NCBI GenBank assembly: GCA_003650585.1
Contig: QMQS01000037.1
Location: 1-8,917, forward strand
Source: Candidatus Woesearchaeota archaeon
GTDB lineage: Archaea > Nanobdellota > Nanobdellia > Woesearchaeales > B29-G15
Reading direction: 5' to 3'
Length of the DNA stretch: 8,917 nucleotides
A model generated the notes under the pieces. It did not search any database, was not told the DNA's origin, and worked only from the letters and a program-made list of their open reading frames with translations. A program made the translations under genes and the position numbers. This document shows, piece by piece, positions 5,800-8,917 of the stretch (its first letter is position 1; the number at the start of each line of letters is the position of its first letter).

Positions 5800-6171
5800 A
5801 TGAGCTTAAACAGGGATTATTTATCTTATGTAATCGGTGGTGGTGGTCTCTTTTTAACACTTCTATCATTTTTTAAAGAAGTAGAGCAAAAAGTGATATT
5901 CTTAATTTGGGGTGCAGCAGCAGTTATCATCTCAGTGGTAATGATTTACATTGACCAATACACATCGAGGATTGAGAGAGTAGAAAAAGATTTAAATAAA
6001 CTGAAGAATGAATTGTCATATAGCAAACAACTTTTAGAACTCAAAAAAGAAATAGAGTATCTCAAAATGAATAAGAGGGGAAAAGCGAACACTGATATAA
6101 TTGACATATTTAAGGTGGTAATCCTGATAATTATACTCTTCCTTATTCTAAAAGCTCTTGGAGTTATATAA
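5800..6171 (+). CDS. Small membrane protein with coiled coil, function unknown
   Basis: A 123-residue protein I do not recognise. Two hydrophobic helices near residues 9-25 (starting with a GGGG run, 13-16) and 32-51 form an N-terminal hairpin. Residues 53-92 are a charged heptad-like coiled coil (RIERVEKDLNKLKNEL and on). Residues 93-100 are a short polar stretch and residues 103-121 a C-terminal membrane helix. GC content by hand count is about 31%, against roughly 38-53% in stretches of the neighbouring genes that I counted. It has its own strong TATA box exactly at leaderless spacing. It is flanked by identical 17-bp repeats, so it may be a later insertion between the ACT gene and psmB. 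The coding call rests on the open frame, the ordered membrane/coiled-coil pattern and the promoter. Confidence 0.75.
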   Translation: MSLNRDYLSYVIGGGGLFLTLLSFFKEVEQKVIFLIWGAAAVIISVVMIYIDQYTSRIERVEKDLNKLKNELSYSKQLLELKKEIEYLKMNKRGKANTDIIDIFKVVILIIILFLILKALGVI

Positions 6172-6230
6172 CCAAACATTAATCCCCCTCTTTCTATAGG
6201 AGCATATAGGTGAGGTTTACCTTACATCTA

Positions 6231-6247
6231 ATGTTTCCGAAAAATTT
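6231..6247 (+). repeat. 17-bp direct repeat, copy 2, within the psmB promoter
   Basis: Exact copy of 5734-5750. Here it runs on into AAATA, forming a BRE (CCGAAAA) joined to a TATA box (TTTAAATA). The distance between copies is 497 bp. Confidence 0.85.
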
Positions 6248-6252
6248 AAATA
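6236..6252 (+). promoter_or_regulatory. BRE/TATA promoter of the psmB-fttA operon
   Basis: TTCCGAAAAATTTAAAT carries a BRE-like CCGAAAA immediately before TTTAAATA (6245-6252), the best promoter match in the window. With a start site about 25 nt downstream (near 6274) psmB would have a leader of some 45 nt. That agrees with the visible ribosome site AGAGGGTG (6304-6311), and differs from the leaderless genes on its left. Within the leader, an ATG at 6289 opens an 8-codon frame ending at 6315. Confidence 0.65.
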
Positions 6253-6319
6253 CCTCTCTTGATTCATAAACTATAGTTCTTCTGAAAAATGAAACAACTT
6301 CTAAGAGGGTGTTAGACTG

Positions 6320-6964
6320 ATGGAAGGGAATCAAAATGTTATGAAAACCGGTACAACCACAGTTGGTATCCTTTGCAAGGACGGTGTGGTTTTGGCAGCA
6401 GATAGGAGGGCCACCATAGGAAACTTTATTGCAGACAAAAAAGCCAAGAAGATACACGAGATAACCCCAGAGATTGCTGTTACCATCTCTGGTAGTGTGT
6501 CAGATGCCCAACTTATCATAAAGGTTCTTAAGGCGAACATAAACCTCAAGAACATTGCCACCAGAAGAAAGGCAAGTGTTAAGGAGGTAGCCAATTTCCT
6601 AGCAGGGATTATATACTCAAGCGTGAGGCGATTATCACCGATACCAAGCATATCCCACTTTATCATGGGCGGGATAGCAAAAGAGGGTTTTGCACTCTTT
6701 GATATATTTGCTGACGGATCTTTAACAGAGATAGAGGACTTCGTTGCCTCTGGCTCAGGCTCAGTCACGGCATACGGTGTGTTAGAGAGTGATTATAAGA
6801 AAGGGTTATCGGTTGATGAGGGAGTTAAACTTGCTGTCAAAGCAGTGAATGCAGCTCTACGCAGGGACACTGCCTCTGGCTCAGGGCTAGAAGTGGTCAC
6901 GATTACCAAAGATGGCATCAAGAAAGTGATTGAAAAAGAGATAAAGGTAGATCTGACAAAATAA
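6320..6964 (+). CDS. psmB: 20S proteasome beta subunit
   Basis: Catalytic subunit of the archaeal 20S proteasome; seven beta subunits form each inner ring of the barrel that degrades unfolded proteins in the cytosol. Residues 1-11 are a short propeptide ending in Gly. Cleavage before Thr12 would expose the catalytic N-terminal threonine (TTTVGI). In mature numbering Asp17 (AADRRAT), Lys33 and Gly47 (SGS) are in place. Near the C-terminus RRDTASGSG keeps the Asp166 and Ser169 equivalents, so it should be active. Length (214) is usual for archaea. The ATG at 6320 is supported by AGAGGGTG about 8 nt upstream. An internal ATG (Met8) would leave a 4-residue propeptide and is less likely. It is cotranscribed with the nuclease gene 13 nt downstream. 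The alpha subunit is not in the window. Confidence 0.97.
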   Translation: MEGNQNVMKTGTTTVGILCKDGVVLAADRRATIGNFIADKKAKKIHEITPEIAVTISGSVSDAQLIIKVLKANINLKNIATRRKASVKEVANFLAGIIYSSVRRLSPIPSISHFIMGGIAKEGFALFDIFADGSLTEIEDFVASGSGSVTAYGVLESDYKKGLSVDEGVKLAVKAVNAALRRDTASGSGLEVVTITKDGIKKVIEKEIKVDLTK

Positions 6965-6970
6965 AAGGTG
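6964..6970 (+). promoter_or_regulatory. Shine-Dalgarno site deciding the GTG start of aCPSF1/FttA
   Basis: AAAGGTG overlaps the last base of the psmB stop codon and ends 7 nt before the GTG at 6978. It is the reason for accepting the GTG start, together with the conserved N-terminal residues that follow it. Confidence 0.65.
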
Positions 6971-6977
6971 TATTTCT

Positions 6978-8876
6978 GTGCCAGACATAATAAAGGAGAT
7001 ACTTAAGCATATACCAGAGGGTAAGATTAGTGAGGCCTGTTTTGAGGGCGCAAATATAGTGCTCTACACCAAGGACAGGTCTTTCTTCTTAGACAATGGA
7101 GGGTTGATAAAGGAGATAGTGAACAAGATAAAGAAGCGAATTGAGCTTAGGCCAGACCCTGCTGTGTGCGTTGATATTGAAACAGCAAAGAGTAAGATTC
7201 AGGAGATGATACCCGAGGAAGCGGGTGTTACCAATATCATATTTGACTCACAACGCTCAAAGGTCATAATTGAGGCTGAGAAGCCTGGCGTGGCAATAGG
7301 TAAAAAGGGAGAGATACTATCCAAAATAAGGGAAACCACATTCTGGGTGCCTGTCATCAGGCGCACACCACCTATAAAGTCTGCCCTAATCGAGAACATC
7401 CGTGGGGTGCTGTATGAGAATTCTGACTATCGTAGAAGATTCCTGGATAAGGTTGGTCATAGGATATATGATGGCTGGATTCGCGAGAAAAAACACGAGT
7501 GGGTGAGGATATCTATTCTCGGTGGTGGTAGGCAGGTTGGCAGGTCTTGTATACTCCTGCAAACACAGGAGAGCAGGGTGTTGCTGGACTGCGGTATAGA
7601 TGTGGCTGCGAGTGAAAAGGATGCTTACCCATTCCTTGACGCCCCTGAATTCAACATCAACGAGTTGGATGCTGTTATCATAAGTCATTCGCACTTAGAC
7701 CACTGCGGTTTTGTGCCATACCTCTTCAAATTTGGCTACAGAGGGCCTGTCTATTGTACAAAGCCAACAAGGGATGTTGCTGCTCTGCTCTTGCTGGATT
7801 ATGTTAAGATAATGCGCTCTGAGAACAAGAAGCCACTCTTCGGGCAAGAGGAGATAAAAGAGATGGTGAAGCACACCATCACTCTAGAATACGAAGAGGT
7901 GACTGACATCACACCTGACTTGAGGATTACACTCTACAATGCAGGGCATGTGATTGGGAGTGCAATGGTGCATCTGCATATCGGAAATGGTTTGCACAAT
8001 CTGTTATACACAGGGGATATGAAGTTTGGTAAAACCCAGTTGCTCAACCCCTCAGCTACAGTCTTCCCTAGATTGGAGACAATGATAATCGAGTCCACTT
8101 ACGGTGGGAAGGATGATGTGCTCCCAAACAGGGCTGACTGCGAGGCAGAGTTAAGGGACATCATAGCCAAAACAATCAAGCGCAAGGGCAAGGTGCTAAT
8201 CCCGACTCTTGGAGTGGGTCGTGCCCAAGAGGTTATGGTGCTTTTGGAGCGCATGATAAAGGAGAAAGCCATACCAGAGGTACCATTAATAATTGATGGA
8301 TTGGTTTGGGATGTTACTGCAATCCATACCACCTACCCTGAGTTTTTGAACCGTGAGCTCAAGAAGATGATATTCCATAAGGACACCAACCCCTTCCTTT
8401 CCCCTATATTCAAACGCATTGGTTCTCAAAGGGAGCGTATGAAGGTTGTGGAGGAGATGGGGCCATGCGTAATCCTTGCGACCTCAGGTATGCTTGTTGG
8501 TGGGCCCTCAGTGGAATACCTACGCCATCTCGCTGACAACCCAAAGAACTCGCTTGTGTTTGTAAGTTACCAGGGTGCTGGCTCACTTGGTAGGAGGATA
8601 CAGCGGGGTGAGCGAGAGATAATCATGACCTCCAATGGCTCCAACCAGGAGTTGGTTAGGATAAAAATGGAGGTTTACACAATAAACGGGCTCTCTGGTC
8701 ATTCTGGTAGGAACGAGTTGATGAATTTCATACAGCGTTGCAACCCAAGACCCAGCAAGGTTATAATCAATCATGGTGAGAACAGCAAGGCACTAAACCT
8801 CACGAGTTCTATACATAAGAGATTCCGCATAGAGACAATTGCACCTCGCAACCTCGAGGCAGTGAGAATAAAATAG
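6978..8876 (+). CDS. fttA: KH-domain beta-CASP ribonuclease, aCPSF1/FttA transcription termination factor
   Basis: Archaeal homolog of CPSF73. The family cleaves nascent RNA at U-rich 3' ends and terminates transcription, acting as a dimer with RNA polymerase. Order in the 632 residues: a KH-like domain without GxxG (1-65); a second KH domain with GKKG (108-111); a metallo-beta-lactamase domain from about 175; then the beta-CASP insert and the rest of the lactamase fold. Zinc-site motifs are intact: HSHLDH (237-242), AGHVIGS (322-328), TGDMKFG (345-351), motif A IIESTYG (370-376), the later His in SGHSG (573-577), and NHGE (598-601). Length is typical (about 630-640). It starts with GTG. The intact active site predicts a working nuclease. 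The gene follows psmB at 13 nt, an arrangement also present in Methanocaldococcus (MJ1237-MJ1236). Confidence 0.96.
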   Translation: MPDIIKEILKHIPEGKISEACFEGANIVLYTKDRSFFLDNGGLIKEIVNKIKKRIELRPDPAVCVDIETAKSKIQEMIPEEAGVTNIIFDSQRSKVIIEAEKPGVAIGKKGEILSKIRETTFWVPVIRRTPPIKSALIENIRGVLYENSDYRRRFLDKVGHRIYDGWIREKKHEWVRISILGGGRQVGRSCILLQTQESRVLLDCGIDVAASEKDAYPFLDAPEFNINELDAVIISHSHLDHCGFVPYLFKFGYRGPVYCTKPTRDVAALLLLDYVKIMRSENKKPLFGQEEIKEMVKHTITLEYEEVTDITPDLRITLYNAGHVIGSAMVHLHIGNGLHNLLYTGDMKFGKTQLLNPSATVFPRLETMIIESTYGGKDDVLPNRADCEAELRDIIAKTIKRKGKVLIPTLGVGRAQEVMVLLERMIKEKAIPEVPLIIDGLVWDVTAIHTTYPEFLNRELKKMIFHKDTNPFLSPIFKRIGSQRERMKVVEEMGPCVILATSGMLVGGPSVEYLRHLADNPKNSLVFVSYQGAGSLGRRIQRGEREIIMTSNGSNQELVRIKMEVYTINGLSGHSGRNELMNFIQRCNPRPSKVIINHGENSKALNLTSSIHKRFRIETIAPRNLEAVRIK

Positions 8877-8878
8877 TA

Positions 8879-8917
8879 ATGAATAAAATAAAAAAATTTA
8901 GGGCCTGCGTGGTTGCA
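8879..8917 (+). CDS. Possible start of a further gene, cut by the window edge
   Basis: An ATG 2 nt after the fttA stop opens a frame of 13 codons that reaches the end of the window without a stop (MNKIKKFRACVVA). The basic then hydrophobic beginning could suit a small protein or an N-terminal helix, but this is too short to identify. No Shine-Dalgarno site is evident. No oligo-T terminator is seen after fttA on this strand, so read-through into a third operon gene is possible. Confidence 0.3.
   Translation, partial: MNKIKKFRACVVA

Noticed and set aside
6194..6210. CTATA...TATAG inverted repeat after the small membrane gene as a terminator
   Set aside because: The arms are only 5 bp of A/T-rich sequence with no T tract after them; the preceding C/T-rich stretch is too short to call.
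6255..6325. C/D box guide RNA in the psmB leader
   Set aside because: CTGA-like and TGATG-like fragments occur but not in the proper C...D order with the right spacing.
6331..6768. A 145-codon minus-strand open frame within psmB
   Set aside because: It is antisense to a gene with all proteasome catalytic residues and has no family features of its own.

Overview
The window comes from an archaeon. It encodes an archaeal 20S proteasome beta subunit followed by a KH-domain beta-CASP nuclease of the aCPSF1/FttA family. Several genes have TATA-like boxes about 25 nt upstream of the start codon, as in archaeal leaderless transcripts, and in places a purine-rich BRE is visible. A soluble coiled-coil protein and a trio of related five-helix membrane proteins resemble hypothetical proteins I recall from DPANN-type genomes. 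A DPANN or early-branching euryarchaeal source is my best guess, not a firm assignment. The longer genes are roughly 40-50% GC where I counted; one small gene is near 31%.

Left part (1-2503): a plus-strand gene for a 236-residue protein (N-terminal helical repeat module, proline-rich linker, C-terminal coiled coil, basic tail) meets, stop codon to stop codon with no gap, a minus-strand operon. That operon holds three tandem paralogous membrane proteins sharing a signature at the end of helix 1 and the following loop (FG[S/T]...KKN). A TATA box and a perfect 14-bp palindrome precede the operon. This is the part most likely to hold an undescribed system.

Middle part (2571-5719): argG and argH form a minus-strand operon with a 4-nt ATGA overlap. 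It makes arginine from citrulline and aspartate by way of argininosuccinate. ArgH lacks the usual C-terminal segment. Divergent from argG, across 81 nt that contains both promoters, is a protein with a C-terminal ACT domain and a helix-rich N-terminus. It is a candidate amino-acid-responsive regulator.

Right part (5720-8917): a low-GC gene for a small membrane/coiled-coil protein lies between two exact copies of a 17-bp sequence. The second copy is part of the apparent BRE/TATA promoter for psmB. psmB and aCPSF1/FttA form a plus-strand operon, a linkage also found in Methanocaldococcus. An open frame starts 2 nt after the FttA stop and runs off the end of the window.

I see no tRNA, rRNA, CRISPR array, transposase or phage gene.
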